Assembly: GCF_028583545.1 (NCBI RefSeq)
Contig: NZ_CP087106.1
Coordinates: forward strand, 1,116,001 to 1,180,000
Direction of reading: 5' to 3'
DNA from: Methylobacterium sp. NMS14P
GTDB lineage: Bacteria; Pseudomonadota; Alphaproteobacteria; Rhizobiales; Beijerinckiaceae
DNA: 64,000 bases
Shown here: positions 29,605-40,421 of the stretch, one piece after another
Position numbering within the stretch: position 1 is the stretch's first letter
Layout: every line of letters starts with the position of its first letter
Notes under the pieces: model-generated
Database searches by the model: none
What the model was told of the DNA's origin: nothing
The model's input: only the letters and a program-made list of their open reading frames with translations
Made by a program: the position numbers and the translations under genes

Positions 29605-30431
29605 ACCCGCGCCTGACTCGCGCGTGTCGGGCCGTCCCACGGCGCTCCGACCTTGACAATGTTCCTATTCTGTGCTTCCTGACCGCACCTGTCCGCGGCG
29701 TCCCGGGAGCGATCCCGGGGCGTCCTTCGGGGGCCCGCCCGGTGGCTGACCGTGCGGGTCCGGGGACGGGGCGGCGCCCGCGTCGGTGGCTCTCAGCCGC
29801 CATCGCCCCGGGCGGCGGACCGGTGCGGGGCGTGCCTCGGACGCGGGCGTGAGACCGGGCGGCACTGTGCCCGGCGGGGTGAGGAAATGCCCCCGCGCCG
29901 ACCCGCGTCTGGGCCGAGCCTGAGCGACCTGCGGACCCGCCCACTACGAGGCGGGGGACGGCTGGAAGGCCACGGCGCCGATGCGGGTTCCGGAGGTGCG
30001 GGCACGGCGTGCGCGCACCTCGCCCGAGACCGCTGACGGGGAGTCGCAGGACCGGGACGTCGGAGACGCCGCGACGAGAAAGACGGCACCGGCCGGGGCA
30101 GGCGCCCGGCCGATGCCGCGGGGCGCCGCGGGGATCGGATCCCGCGCGTACCTGGCCGACACCTGGGTTCCCGCGGCGTCCCGCGTCCCTCGTGCTCGCG
30201 TCCCTGGCCATGCCCCCGGCGCCACGAGCGCGCGGGGACGATGACGCGTGTCCGGCCGCCATCGCACCCGAATCGGGTCCGACGGACCGGCACCCGACGG
30301 GGGTGGGCGCGGCGGCCCGCGGCGGCCCGCGACCCCTGGAAAGTTGACGGCGGCCCGGCGGACTGCCATCCGCCCGTCCGACACGCCCGCCCGTAGTACC
30401 CGCCCGCGCCCCTCTCGAGCCCATAGAACCC

Positions 30432-31142
30432 ATGACCGACCTGATCGAGACGATCCGCCGGACGCTCGTGCCGATCCACAAGGAGGGCTACCCCTTCATC
30501 CTGATCGGCATCGTGCTGACGGTGCTGGCGGGCTACTTCTCCCAGTTCTTCGGCTGGATCTTCCTGATCCTGACCCTCTGGGTCTGCTACTTCTTCCGCG
30601 ATCCAGAGCGCGTCACGCCGGTGGCCGACGGGCTCGTGATCTCGCCCGCCGACGGGCGCGTGAACCTCATCGCCACCGTCCTGCCGCCGCCCGAGCTCGA
30701 CCTGCCGCAGGTGCCGACCCTGCGCGTCTCGGTGTTCATGAACGTGTTCGACTGCCACGTGAACCGGGTGCCGGTGGCGGGCCGGATCGGCCAGATCCAC
30801 TACACCCCGGGCCTGTTCCTCAACGCCGAGCTCGACAAGGCCAGCGACGACAACGAGCGCAACGGCATGGTCATCGAGACGACCCATGCCGGCCAGCCGA
30901 AGCGGGTCGGCGTGGTGCAGATCGCCGGCCTCGTGGCCCGGCGCATCGTCGGCTTCGTCGCGGCGGGCGACGTGCTCGGCGTCGGCGAGCGGTTCGGCCT
31001 GATCCGCTTCGGCTCGCGGGTGGACGTGTACCTTCCGGCCGGCTCGACCGTGCTGGTCGGCCTCGGCCAGAAGGCGGTGGCCGGCGAGACGGTGCTGGCC
31101 GATCTCGGCGGCGGCCCGGAGCGGCTGTTCAAGCGGATCTGA
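30432..31142 (+). CDS. psd: Phosphatidylserine decarboxylase proenzyme (short type)
   Basis: 236 residues. Two N-terminal membrane helices ([15 protein letters not shown] and [17 protein letters not shown]), then ISPADGRVN and FDCHVNRVP. The self-cleavage site is Gly-Ser in [11 protein letters not shown] near residues 207-211, giving the pyruvoyl cofactor. It makes phosphatidylethanolamine at the inner membrane. pssA follows 7 bases after its stop, so the pair forms an operon that catalyses consecutive steps. Confidence 0.93.
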   Translation: MTDLIETIRRTLVPIHKEGYPFILIGIVLTVLAGYFSQFFGWIFLILTLWVCYFFRDPERVTPVADGLVISPADGRVNLIATVLPPPELDLPQVPTLRVSVFMNVFDCHVNRVPVAGRIGQIHYTPGLFLNAELDKASDDNERNGMVIETTHAGQPKRVGVVQIAGLVARRIVGFVAAGDVLGVGERFGLIRFGSRVDVYLPAGSTVLVGLGQKAVAGETVLADLGGGPERLFKRI

Positions 31143-31149
31143 GGCGGCC

Positions 31150-32034
31150 ATGGACGATCTCTTCCCGCCCTTCGCGCCCGACCCGAACGAGCCGCGGCCG
31201 CGCCGGTTCAAGCCGGTGCCGTTCCGGATGATCGCGCCCAACATGATCACCCTGATGGCGCTCTGCCTCGGGCTGACGGCGATCCGGCTCGCCTTCGAGG
31301 GCAAGTTCGAGCCCGCCGTCATCGCCGTGGTGGTGGCCGGCGTGCTCGACGGCATCGACGGGCGGGTGGCGCGGCTGCTCAAGGGCACGTCGCGCTTCGG
31401 CGCGGAGCTCGACTCGCTCGCCGACTTCGTGAATTTCGGCTGCGCCCCGGCCCTGATCCTCTACGGCTTCGTGCTGTTCCACCTGAAGTCGGTGGGCTGG
31501 ATCGTGGCGCTGATCTTCGCCATCGCCATGGCGCTCCGCCTCGCCCGCTTCAACGCGATGCTGGACGACCCGAACCGGCCGGAATGGAAGAAGGACTTCT
31601 TCGTCGGCATGCCGGCCCCCGCGGGGGCGCTCACCGCGATGCTGCCGCTCTACCTGCACTTCCTGGGCTTCGGCATCGAGACCTGGGCGGCTCCGGCGGT
31701 CCTGATCTACGTGCTGTGCATCGCCCTGCTGGTGGTCTCCACGGTCCCGACCTACTCGGGCAAGACCATGGGCAAGCGGGTCCCGCGCAGCCTCGTCCTG
31801 CCGATCTTCCTGTTCGGCGTCGCGGCCTTCGGCATCCTGATCAGCTACCCGTTCGAGGCGCTGGTGGCGGTGAGCGGCGGCTACCTGCTGACCATCCCGG
31901 TGGTCGCCGCCCAGTACCGCCGGCGGCTCAAGGCGGAGCTGGCGGCCCCGCCCGGGGAGCGGTCCGCGGCCGGTGCGGACGCGCAGCCCGAGAGCGCCGG
32001 GGCGGCGCGACCCGCGGCTGTCAGGCCGGACTAG
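31150..32034 (+). CDS. pssA: CDP-diacylglycerol-serine O-phosphatidyltransferase
   Basis: 294 residues. The CDP-alcohol phosphotransferase motif runs DGIDGRVARLLKGTSRFGAE then LDSLADFVNFG, matching DGx2ARx8Gx3Dx3D. About eight membrane helices, and an Ala/Pro/Glu-rich C-terminal tail of about 35 residues. It supplies phosphatidylserine to the upstream-encoded Psd. Confidence 0.93.
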   Translation: MDDLFPPFAPDPNEPRPRRFKPVPFRMIAPNMITLMALCLGLTAIRLAFEGKFEPAVIAVVVAGVLDGIDGRVARLLKGTSRFGAELDSLADFVNFGCAPALILYGFVLFHLKSVGWIVALIFAIAMALRLARFNAMLDDPNRPEWKKDFFVGMPAPAGALTAMLPLYLHFLGFGIETWAAPAVLIYVLCIALLVVSTVPTYSGKTMGKRVPRSLVLPIFLFGVAAFGILISYPFEALVAVSGGYLLTIPVVAAQYRRRLKAELAAPPGERSAAGADAQPESAGAARPAAVRPD

Positions 32035-32094
32035 GCGCTGGCCGTCGCGGAATTCTCCCCTACCTTGGCGGCGTTCGGCGAGGGGGGTTCGGCG

Positions 32095-32514
32095 ATGCTC
32101 GAGGAATTCAAGAAGTTCGCGCTGCGCGGGAACGTGGTCGATCTCGCGGTCGGCGTGATCATCGGCGCGGCCTTCGGGGCCATCGTCAACTCGGCGGTCC
32201 AGGACCTGTTCATGCCGGTGATCGGCGCGATCACCGGCGGGCTCGACTTCTCGAACTACTACATCCCGCTGTCGTCGAAGGTGCAGGCCGGCCTGCCCTA
32301 CGTGGACGCGAAGAAGCAGGGCGCCGTCATCGGCTACGGCCAGTTCCTGACCCTGACGCTGAACTTCGTGATCGTCGCCTTCGTGCTGTTCCTGGTCATA
32401 CGGGCGATGAACCGCCTCCAGCACGCGGAGACCAGGAAGCCCGACGAGGTGCCGGCCGACGTGAAGCTGCTCTCCGAGATCCGCGATATCCTGGCGACGA
32501 AGCCGCGCGTCTGA
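32095..32514 (+). CDS. mscL: Large-conductance mechanosensitive channel
   Basis: 139 residues from [20 protein letters not shown], the standard MscL opening; a longer in-frame start at 32065 was rejected because AGGGGGG lies before this ATG. TM1 is [14 protein letters not shown] and TM2 is [18 protein letters not shown]. It releases solutes on hypo-osmotic shock. It converges with the NepR-like gene, 4 bases between stops. Confidence 0.96.
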   Translation: MLEEFKKFALRGNVVDLAVGVIIGAAFGAIVNSAVQDLFMPVIGAITGGLDFSNYYIPLSSKVQAGLPYVDAKKQGAVIGYGQFLTLTLNFVIVAFVLFLVIRAMNRLQHAETRKPDEVPADVKLLSEIRDILATKPRV

Positions 32515-32518
32515 CGGC

Positions 32519-32794
32519 TCAGCCCGCGCGGGTGTCGTCGTCCGGCGGCTTCACCCCGAAGGCGTCGAGGATCTGGTCGAGGGCCTGACCGACGGCGCCG
32601 GTGCCCTCCTCGTGCGTCTTGAGGCGGGTCTCGAGCCGGCGGATCTGGGGCTCGAACGCGTCCGGGACCGGGTCGTCGCCGAGGAAGCGCGGCTTGTCGG
32701 GCCCGACCGGCAGGACGCTGCGCAGCTGCTGGCCGAGATGGTCGCGCACCGGCTCGGGGAGCGTGGATTTCGGATCGGCGGAATTGTCGCTCAT
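32519..32794 (-). CDS. Small protein with NepR-like two-helix pattern
   Basis: 91 residues from MSDNSADPKST. Residues 16-28 read VRDHLGQQLRSVL, resembling the first NepR helix (HLGxxLRxxY), and 42-57 read PVPDAFEPQIRRLETR, resembling the second (PVPDRFxxLLxxL). The linker between them is about 10 residues longer than in NepR. A 30-residue C-terminal extension (GQALDQILDAFG) follows. The nepR-ecfG fusion gene lies about 0.7 kb away on the same strand, past the DUF1236 gene. It may be a diverged NepR paralogue or an unrelated small protein; the resemblance is by eye only. Confidence 0.55.
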   Translation of the reverse strand: MSDNSADPKSTLPEPVRDHLGQQLRSVLPVGPDKPRFLGDDPVPDAFEPQIRRLETRLKTHEEGTGAVGQALDQILDAFGVKPPDDDTRAG

Positions 32795-32939
32795 GATCGC
32801 CTCACGGGTCGAACCGTCTCTCAACGGCCGGACGGATGAAGCGTTGCGCCGGCGGCCGCGGCTATGGGGGTGGCCCCCGGAGCGGGCTCCGGGGGCGCGG
32901 GGACCGGCGCTGGGCCGGCCCCGTTCTCGAATCCGAGGC

Positions 32940-33353
32940 TCAGTCGATGACCTCGACGATGCGGTGACCGCGGTCGACCAGCACCGGGCGGTCGTTCACC
33001 ACGGTATAGCGGTAACCCGGCTGCACGCGGTACTCGCTCGGGACGTCGTAGTAGGTCACGCCGGAGGCCGGCAGGGTAGAGCCGACGGCGACGCGGCCGT
33101 CGTAGTCGTAGGAGCGGACGTTGCGCTCGCGGACGTAGCTGCGGAAGCGCGGGGCCATATCGACGCCGAGGATGCCGCCCACCGTGCCGGTGGCCGCGCC
33201 GACCGCGCCGCCGACGATCCCGCCGATCGGGCCGGCCGCATCGGCACCCGCGGCCGCGCCGCGCTCGGCGCCCGGGATGGTGCCCTGGGCCTGGGCCGCC
33301 AGCGGCAGCGAGAGGGCGAGGGCCGCGGCGGCGATGAGGGTCTTGAAGGTCAT
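32940..33353 (-). CDS. DUF1236-type exported protein
   Basis: 137 residues. Signal peptide MTFKTLIAAAALALSLPLAAQAQ. A Gly/Ala-rich segment (GGIVGGAVGAATGTVGGILG) looks like a glycine-zipper membrane-inserting region. The C-terminus has the DUF1236 pattern YYDVPSEYRVQPGYRYTVVNDRPVLVD. Function unknown; DUF1236 proteins are common in Hyphomicrobiales and often stress-linked. No clear promoter was found upstream. Confidence 0.85.
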   Translation of the reverse strand: MTFKTLIAAAALALSLPLAAQAQGTIPGAERGAAAGADAAGPIGGIVGGAVGAATGTVGGILGVDMAPRFRSYVRERNVRSYDYDGRVAVGSTLPASGVTYYDVPSEYRVQPGYRYTVVNDRPVLVDRGHRIVEVID

Positions 33354-33478
33354 GCGTTGCGTCTCCGTTCCGTGGTGTTTCGCCGCGCGGGCGCAGCGAA
33401 GCTCGGGCCGGTAACGCCCGATCCCCGGAATCGGATGCATCTTTTTTGTGGACGTCCGGCCCGGGGCGGGCCGGGGGC

Positions 33479-34219
33479 CTACGCGTCCTTCGGCATCGCC
33501 GACTGGATGAACCGGTCGGAGCCGAGATCCTCCTCGTCGTAGCCCAGGAGCTCCGCGAGGCGGCCGCGGGCGCGGCTGACGCGGCTCTTCACGGTGCCGA
33601 CCTTGCAGCCCATGATCGCCGCGGCCTCCTCGTAGGAGACGCCCTCGGCGCCGACCAGTACCAGCGCCTCGCGCTGGTCCGGCGGCAGCTTGGCCAGCGC
33701 CGATTGCAGGTCCTCGACGTCGAGCCGGTCGCCCTGGTGCGGGGCGGTGGCGAGCCGGGCCGCGTAGGACCCGTCCTGATCCTCCACCTCGCGGACCCGC
33801 TTGCGGTGGTCCGAGTAGAAGATGTTGCGCAGGATCGTGAACAGCCACGCGTTCAGGTTCGTCCCCGGCTGGAACCGGGCGCGGTGCTGCCAGCCCTTGA
33901 GCAGGGTGTCCTGCACGAGGTCGTCCGAGCGGGCCGGGTTCGAGGTCAGCGACAGCGCGAAGGCGCGCAGGGACGGCACGGCCGCGAGCAGGCCGTTGCG
34001 GAATTCCGGCTCGATCGCCTCGCCCCGGGCGCGCAGAGCCGCCTCGAGCTTCTCGATCAGCTCGGCGAAGCGGGACGGCAGCGTCTCCTCGCCGATCCGC
34101 TCGTAGACCGTGCGCAGATGCTCACCGAGATGCGTGCGGATACCGGGCGCCAGGTTCGGGCGGCCATCCCGAGTCCCGTCCTCCTGGGACAGGACGGTGT
34201 CGGTGTCGTCGCGGGTCAT
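33479..34219 (-). CDS. NepR-EcfG fusion: anti-sigma factor joined to general-stress sigma factor
   Basis: 246 residues in one frame. Residues 1-70 are NepR-like: IRTHLGEHLRTVYERIGEE (helix 1, about 27-45) and LPSRFAELIEKLEAAL (helix 2, about 47-62). From about 73 the chain is an EcfG sigma factor: FRNGLLAAVPSLRAFALSL, DLVQDTLLKGW, and NAWLFTILRNIFYSD (region 2), then LPPDQREALVLVGAEGVSYEEAA and GTVKSRVSRARGRL (region 4, about 178-222). No ATG, GTG or TTG lies in the linker between the two parts, so separate translation of EcfG is unlikely. In relatives NepR and EcfG are separate proteins in a nepR-ecfG pair and NepR sequesters EcfG until PhyR is phosphorylated. phyR is not in the window. Confidence 0.82.
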   Translation of the reverse strand: MTRDDTDTVLSQEDGTRDGRPNLAPGIRTHLGEHLRTVYERIGEETLPSRFAELIEKLEAALRARGEAIEPEFRNGLLAAVPSLRAFALSLTSNPARSDDLVQDTLLKGWQHRARFQPGTNLNAWLFTILRNIFYSDHRKRVREVEDQDGSYAARLATAPHQGDRLDVEDLQSALAKLPPDQREALVLVGAEGVSYEEAAAIMGCKVGTVKSRVSRARGRLAELLGYDEEDLGSDRFIQSAMPKDA

Positions 34220-34382
34220 GCGTATCGCGCTCGTCAACTCATCGTGGCTCGACCTGTGGTCCGGAGCGGGTCGAGGCGGAGCGCTTGCCGGCTCGACCCG
34301 GTGCGGAAGTCCGGCCGATGCGCTCCTGTTACCGGAGTTCTAGCGCATCGGGCGCGGGCATGCACCCTCAGGCAAAACACAC

Positions 34383-35168
34383 TTAAGCTAAGTTGGCCGG
34401 TCGCAACAGCCGGATCGCCCCGTCGCGCAGGGTCAGGACGTCGCCGCGGGCGAGATCGGTCCAGCACTCGTCCCGGGTCAGCGCCTGGGTGGCGATGACC
34501 GTCACCACGTCGTGCTCGGTGGTCTCCTGGGCGAAATCCACCTGCCAGTCCTCGTCGATCAGAGTGGCCTTCCCGAAGGGGGCGCGGCGGGTGAGATAGC
34601 AGAGGCGCTTGCCGCAATGGGCGTAGAGCGTGCGGCTGTCGGTGAGCAGCATGTTGAACACGCCGAGCGCGTGCAGCTCGCCCGCGAGGTCGGCCACCGC
34701 CCGGTCGAGGGTCTCGGGGCGCGGCAGCGCGCGGAACCGGGCCTGGAGCCGGCCGAGCATCCAGCAGAAGGCGTGCTCGCTGTCGGTGGAGCCGATCGGC
34801 ATGAAGCCGCCCAGCGGCAGCCGCTTCACGCCCTTGAGCTGGCCGTTATGCGCGAAGGTCCAGCGGCGGCCCCACAATTCCCGGGAGAACGGGTGGGTGT
34901 TCTCCAGGCTGACCCGGCCGCGATTGGCCTTGCGGACATGGGCGACCACGATTCGGCTCTTGATCGACATGTCGCGCAGGAGCCGGGCGAGCTGCGAGCG
35001 GGCGCTCGGCTCCGGCTCGTGGAAGCTGCGGCAGGTGCGCCCGTCGTAGAAGCTGATGCCCCAGCCGTCGGCGTGCGGCCCGGTCTCGCCGCCGCGCCGG
35101 GCGAGGCCCGCGAAGGAGAAGCGGATGTCGGTCGGCACGTTGGCGCTCATGCCGAGCAGTTCGCACAT
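34383..35168 (-). CDS. Class II glutamine amidotransferase (YafJ-like)
   Basis: 261 residues. The start is set at MCELLGM because Cys2 must be the N-terminal nucleophile; a longer frame to 35231 would bury it. RRGGETGPHADGWGISFYDG, AHVRKANRG, HPFSRELWGRRWTFAHNG, and GSTDSEHAF are the glutaminase signatures of the YafJ group. There is no synthase domain, so the ammonia acceptor is unknown. It is upstream of the NepR-EcfG gene by 160 bases on the same strand. Confidence 0.88.
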   Translation of the reverse strand: MCELLGMSANVPTDIRFSFAGLARRGGETGPHADGWGISFYDGRTCRSFHEPEPSARSQLARLLRDMSIKSRIVVAHVRKANRGRVSLENTHPFSRELWGRRWTFAHNGQLKGVKRLPLGGFMPIGSTDSEHAFCWMLGRLQARFRALPRPETLDRAVADLAGELHALGVFNMLLTDSRTLYAHCGKRLCYLTRRAPFGKATLIDEDWQVDFAQETTEHDVVTVIATQALTRDECWTDLARGDVLTLRDGAIRLLRPANLA

Positions 35169-35246
35169 CGTCTTGCAGCCGGGCCATGCGGGGAAGCGGC
35201 GACGTTTAGGAGCGTTCGGCCGCCCCGACAACGGCTTTCGCGCAAG

Positions 35247-35558
35247 TCAGCGGGCGAGATAGTCGGTCAGCGTCATGCCGACCATGATGGCGACCCAGAA
35301 GAAGCCGAGCCCCGAGAACAGCCGGATCAGCGGCGGCTCGTGGATCACCTCCATGGAGACGAGGAGGATCAGCGCCACCATCACGGCGACCACGGCGAGC
35401 TCGACGATCCAGACCTGCGCGAAGGGGAGGGTGGCGCCGAGGGTGACGTTGACGCCGAGCAGCGCCAGCAGCGCCAGGAAGGTGAGGACCGGCGTGCGCA
35501 GGCGCTTCCTGAGCAGGGCGCGGTCGTCGGCGCTGAGGATCGCGAGGGGATTCCGCAT
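35247..35558 (-). CDS. Cytochrome c oxidase subunit IV-like, small membrane subunit
   Basis: 103 residues. Three hydrophobic helices (LTFLALLALLGVNVTLG, VWIVELAVVAVMVALILLV and GLGFFWVAIMVGMTL) separated as in CyoD/CtaF-type subunits. The ATG lies one base after the stop of the subunit III gene. It is the last gene of the respiratory operon. Confidence 0.82.
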   Translation of the reverse strand: MRNPLAILSADDRALLRKRLRTPVLTFLALLALLGVNVTLGATLPFAQVWIVELAVVAVMVALILLVSMEVIHEPPLIRLFSGLGFFWVAIMVGMTLTDYLAR

Positions 35559-35559
35559 C

Positions 35560-36215
35560 CTACCGGTTCACCACGTAGAGGATCGGGAAGGCGAGGATCC
35601 AGACCAGATCGATGAAGTGCCAGTAGAGCCCGTAGACCTCGATCCAGTTCTGGTGCCGGGCGAGGAACCCGGCCTTCGCGGCCATCCAGGTCATGCCGAG
35701 CAGGAGCGCGATACCGGTGAACAGGTGCAGCGCGTGGAGCAGCGTCGCGACGTAGTAGAGGTTCACGAACAGCCGCGCCGCCGGCGTCTCGGCGAGCGCG
35801 AAGGGCCGATTGCTGAGGAACGGCATCATGTGCTCGTCCCAGTCGGCGTAGTACTCGTAGCCCTTGAGCACGAGGAACAGGCCGCCGAGCGCTGCGGTGG
35901 CCAGCATCGCCCGGACCATGGCGCGCTGCCAGCCCATCCGCGAGAACTCGATCGCCATCGACATGGTGAGCGAGGAGCAGATCAGCACCACGGTGTTGGT
36001 GGCGCCGATCCAGAATTTGAGGTGCTTGGCCGCCGCGACCGTCGCCTCGGGGTGCTGGATCCGGGTGATCAGCGCCACTAGGAACAGGGCCGAGAACAGC
36101 AGCAGCTCGGTGATCAGCCACGCCCAGATGCCGAGCGTCGCCGCCTCGCGCTGCTGCGCGACGCTCTCGAAATGCTCGGCGCGGGCGACCCCGACGCCGT
36201 CGGCCAGCCGCTCGC

Positions 36216-36219
<4 letters not shown>
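35560..36219 (-). CDS. Cytochrome c oxidase subunit III
   Basis: 219 residues from [12 protein letters not shown]. Five membrane helices; conserved [18 protein letters not shown] and [20 protein letters not shown] at the C-terminus. The ATG overlaps the subunit I stop by 4 bases. It stabilises subunit I and the oxygen pathway; the short 5-helix form is typical of heme-copper oxidases linked to alternative complex III. Confidence 0.9.
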
Positions 36220-37888
<1,669 letters not shown>

Positions 37889-37892
<4 letters not shown>

Positions 37893-38878
37893 CGTGTCGC
37901 TCCCGGCGGCGTCGCGTCCGCGGCCTTGCCGGCGGCCGGGGCCGAATAGGATTTCAGGAAATCGATCAAGGTCCCAAGCTCATCCGCCGGGATCCGGCCG
38001 GCGAAGCTCGGCATGACCTGCTTGCCGCCGCCGGCGAGCCGGTCGCCGTTCGGGTTCAGGATCTTCTCGCGCAGCCAAGCGTCGTCGGCCGTGACGGTGC
38101 GGCCGTCGGTGAGCTTCACTTGGCTGCCGTAAAGGCCCGCGAGGCTCGGCGCCTTCACGGCCGAGCCGGGCTCGTGGCAGCCGGCGCAGCCATAGGCCTC
38201 GTAGAGGGCCCGGCCCGCCGCGACCTTGCCCTGCTGCGCGCCGGCATGGGTCAGCCAGTCCTGGTAGTCGCCGGGGTTCATGAAGGTGACCTCGCCGCCC
38301 ATCACCGAATGGTCGGTGCCGCAATATTCCGAGCAGTAGAGGTGGTAGGTGCCAACCTTGTCGGCCTTGAACCACAGGTCGGTGTAGCGGTCGGGCAGGG
38401 CTGCCACCTGCATCCGCACGGCCGGCAGGTAGAGGGCGTGGATCACGTCCTGGCTGATGATGTGCAGGCGGATCGGCTGGCCGATCGGCAGGTGCAGGTT
38501 GTTGATCTCGGACTGGCCGGTCGGGTGCTGGAACTTCCACATCCATTGCCGGCCGATCGCCTCGACCACCATCGCGTCGGGGGGCGGGTTCTTCGAGTGG
38601 ACGTACAGCCGCGCGCCCCAGACGAAGAAGATCAGCGTCAGCAGGAACGGGATCAGCATCCAGCTGATCTCGATGAGGTTCGAGCGGATGCCCGAGGGGC
38701 TCCGGTCCGCCTCGGAGCCCTCGCGGTAGCGCAGGGCGAAATAGGTGATCGCCACGAAGACCGGGACGGTCAGCAGCAGCGTCAGCACCGTGAAGGCCAG
38801 GATGAGCAGGTCGGTCTCGGTCGCGGTGGCGGAGACCGCGGCGGGCCAGAGCTGGAGGGAATCGTGGCTCGGTGTCAT
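37889..38878 (-). CDS. ctaC: Cytochrome c oxidase subunit II with fused cytochrome c domain (caa3 type)
   Basis: 329 residues. Two membrane helices near 25-50 and 78-95, then the CuA cupredoxin domain with [14 protein letters not shown] (both Cys, His, Met ligands). A cytochrome c domain follows with CAGCH at 231-235 and an axial Met in KQVMPSFAG. The fusion marks a caa3 oxidase, which accepts electrons from the complex directly. No signal peptide is needed for this topology. Confidence 0.94.
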
Positions 38879-39363
38879 CGCGCAGCGGGCTCCACCGGTT
38901 CGAGGGAGCGGCCGACCGTCAGGTCCATTGCGCGCCCGATCGGGATGCGCGCGCGAGTGCGGGCCTCGTCCCGGTAGCCGTAGCCGGAGAGACGCGCCGC
39001 GGTCTCGGCCCGCTCGCGGTCGAGATCGGCGAAAGGATCGGCCTGCAGGTTCGGCGGCGGCGGCGCCAGCCGCGTCGTCTGCTGGGGCGTCAGGGCGGGG
39101 AGGGCCCGGCGCTGGCTCGCCGCGAAGGTGCTCATCATCCAGACCATCGTGCCGACGACCGCCAGCACAGTGAGCGCGAGGCCCGCCATCACCATCACGG
39201 TGTTGCGGACGTCGACGTCGCTGACCTCGTGCCCGGGATCGTCGGGATCGCGCTGGGAATTGGCCGCCGGGCGCGGCGGGCGCCCGTTCAGCAGGCTGCT
39301 GCCGCGCAGGGTCAGCCCGGCGAGGATCGCCGGGATCAGGCCGGTGGGTCCGTCCGCGCTCAT
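38875..39363 (-). CDS. Membrane-anchored protein of the act-cta operon, conserved C-terminal motif
   Basis: 162 residues. A disordered N-terminus, one membrane helix near 55-77 (VMVMAGLALTVLAVVGTMVWMM), a Pro-rich linker (APPPPNLQADPFADL), then YGYRDEARTRARIPIGRAMDL at about 128-148. Proteins with this 'YGW.D...G...IPI.RAM' pattern are known beside oxidase and Sco genes, and I infer a role in oxidase assembly or in docking complex III to the oxidase. No function is established. It overlaps both neighbours by 4 bases. Confidence 0.75.
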   Translation of the reverse strand: MSADGPTGLIPAILAGLTLRGSSLLNGRPPRPAANSQRDPDDPGHEVSDVDVRNTVMVMAGLALTVLAVVGTMVWMMSTFAASQRRALPALTPQQTTRLAPPPPNLQADPFADLDRERAETAARLSGYGYRDEARTRARIPIGRAMDLTVGRSLEPVEPAAR

Positions 39364-40421
39364 GCCGGCCTCCCGGCGCGGCGGGCCGCGGAGGCCGCGC
39401 GGTCGGCGCGCGGACGCATCAGGGGGCGCAGCGCGGCCGCGAGGCAGAAAACGGCGCCGGCGGCCAGCACGTCGCTCGGCCGGAGAACGAAGCGGTCGCG
39501 CACCGCCGGGGTGACCAGCCAGAACATCTCCAGGGCGTGGACGGCGAGCGCCGCGCCGGCCAGGATCCGGGTGGTCGGGCGCCCCGGTCGCAGGGTCGCG
39601 AGCCCGGCCAGCACCACGACCGCGCCGGCCACGATCGCCAGTGCCCGCCCGACCCAGCCGCCGCGGGCGAAGTACCACGCCACCTCGGGCGGCAGGTTGG
39701 CCGACCAGACGATCAGGAACTGCACGAAGTGCATGTAGGCCCAGAGGCCGAGGAGCACGACGAGGGGGACGAGCCGGCCCCTGCCGGGGGCCGTGCGGCC
39801 GCGACCCACGGGCTCCGGCTCCTCCCAGGCCAGCAGGATCGCCGCCGCGAAGGCGAGGCCGCTCCACGCCGTCATCACCAGGAGGCCCAGGAGGGTGGAA
39901 TCGAGCCGCGGATCCAGGGAGGCGACGACGTCGGTGACGAACAGCGTGCCGATCACCGCGTGCAGCCCCACCGCCGGCACGGTCCGCCCCTCGCCGGGCG
40001 CCTCGAAGGGCTTGGCGAAGCGCAGCGCCAGCCACGTCCAGGCGGCCAGATAGACGACCACCCGGACCACGAAGAACGGTACCGTGAACCACAGGGCGGC
40101 CAGGGGCGTGCGGGCCGGTGCGCTCACCCATGGATAGAGCAGGGGCGCGGCGGCCAGGAGCGGCAGCGCCAGCACGGCCGCGACCGGCATCAGCGCCGTC
40201 AGCCGGCGCAGACCCGCCAGCATCTCCACGCCGCCGCGCTCGCGGACCCGCTTGCCGAAGCGCTCGGCGACGATGACCACCGGCAGGGCGCCGACCGGCA
40301 GGGCGAGGAGGACCAGCCACGCCGCGAGATACGAGGCCGCGGCGCCGCGCCAGCCGCCCGCGATCAGGCAGACGGCCAGGAGGACGAGGCCGGCGAGGCC
40401 GAGCAGGGCGGGGCGCCTCAC
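39360..40421 (-). CDS. actF: Alternative complex III subunit ActF-like, quinol:cytochrome c oxidoreductase
   Basis: 353 residues with a GTG start. About ten membrane helices; HFVQFLIVWSANLPPEVAWYFAR is the typical ActF/NrfD-like stretch. With ActC it forms the membrane part of alternative complex III. It overlaps the ActE stop by 4 bases. ActF homologues can be hard to tell from a second ActC, but the size fits. Confidence 0.85.
   Translation of the reverse strand: MRRPALLGLAGLVLLAVCLIAGGWRGAAASYLAAWLVLLALPVGALPVVIVAERFGKRVRERGGVEMLAGLRRLTALMPVAAVLALPLLAAAPLLYPWVSAPARTPLAALWFTVPFFVVRVVVYLAAWTWLALRFAKPFEAPGEGRTVPAVGLHAVIGTLFVTDVVASLDPRLDSTLLGLLVMTAWSGLAFAAAILLAWEEPEPVGRGRTAPGRGRLVPLVVLLGLWAYMHFVQFLIVWSANLPPEVAWYFARGGWVGRALAIVAGAVVVLAGLATLRPGRPTTRILAGAALAVHALEMFWLVTPAVRDRFVLRPSDVLAAGAVFCLAAALRPLMRPRADRAASAARRAGRPA

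Larger units (their letters stand above)
29363..30431. other. 1.07-kb gene-poor stretch
   Basis: It holds an inverted pair of REP-like palindromes (29466-29501 and 29569-29604), then 800 bases of very GC-rich DNA in which every open frame has low-complexity Arg/Gly/Ala composition and no recognisable domain. A TTGACA at 29653-29658 looks like a -35 hexamer but has no good -10 at 16-18 bases. Confidence 0.5.

Noticed and set aside
29573..30481. A 302-residue minus-strand frame over the gene-poor stretch
   Set aside because: Composition is Arg/Gly/Pro-rich noise with no domain or codon pattern; it also runs into psd on the opposite strand.
33430..33478. A hairpin after the NepR-EcfG stop as a terminator
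   Set aside because: The perfect CCGGCCCG/CGGGCCGG stem is followed by an A-run on the transcribed strand, so it cannot be a Rho-independent terminator in that direction.
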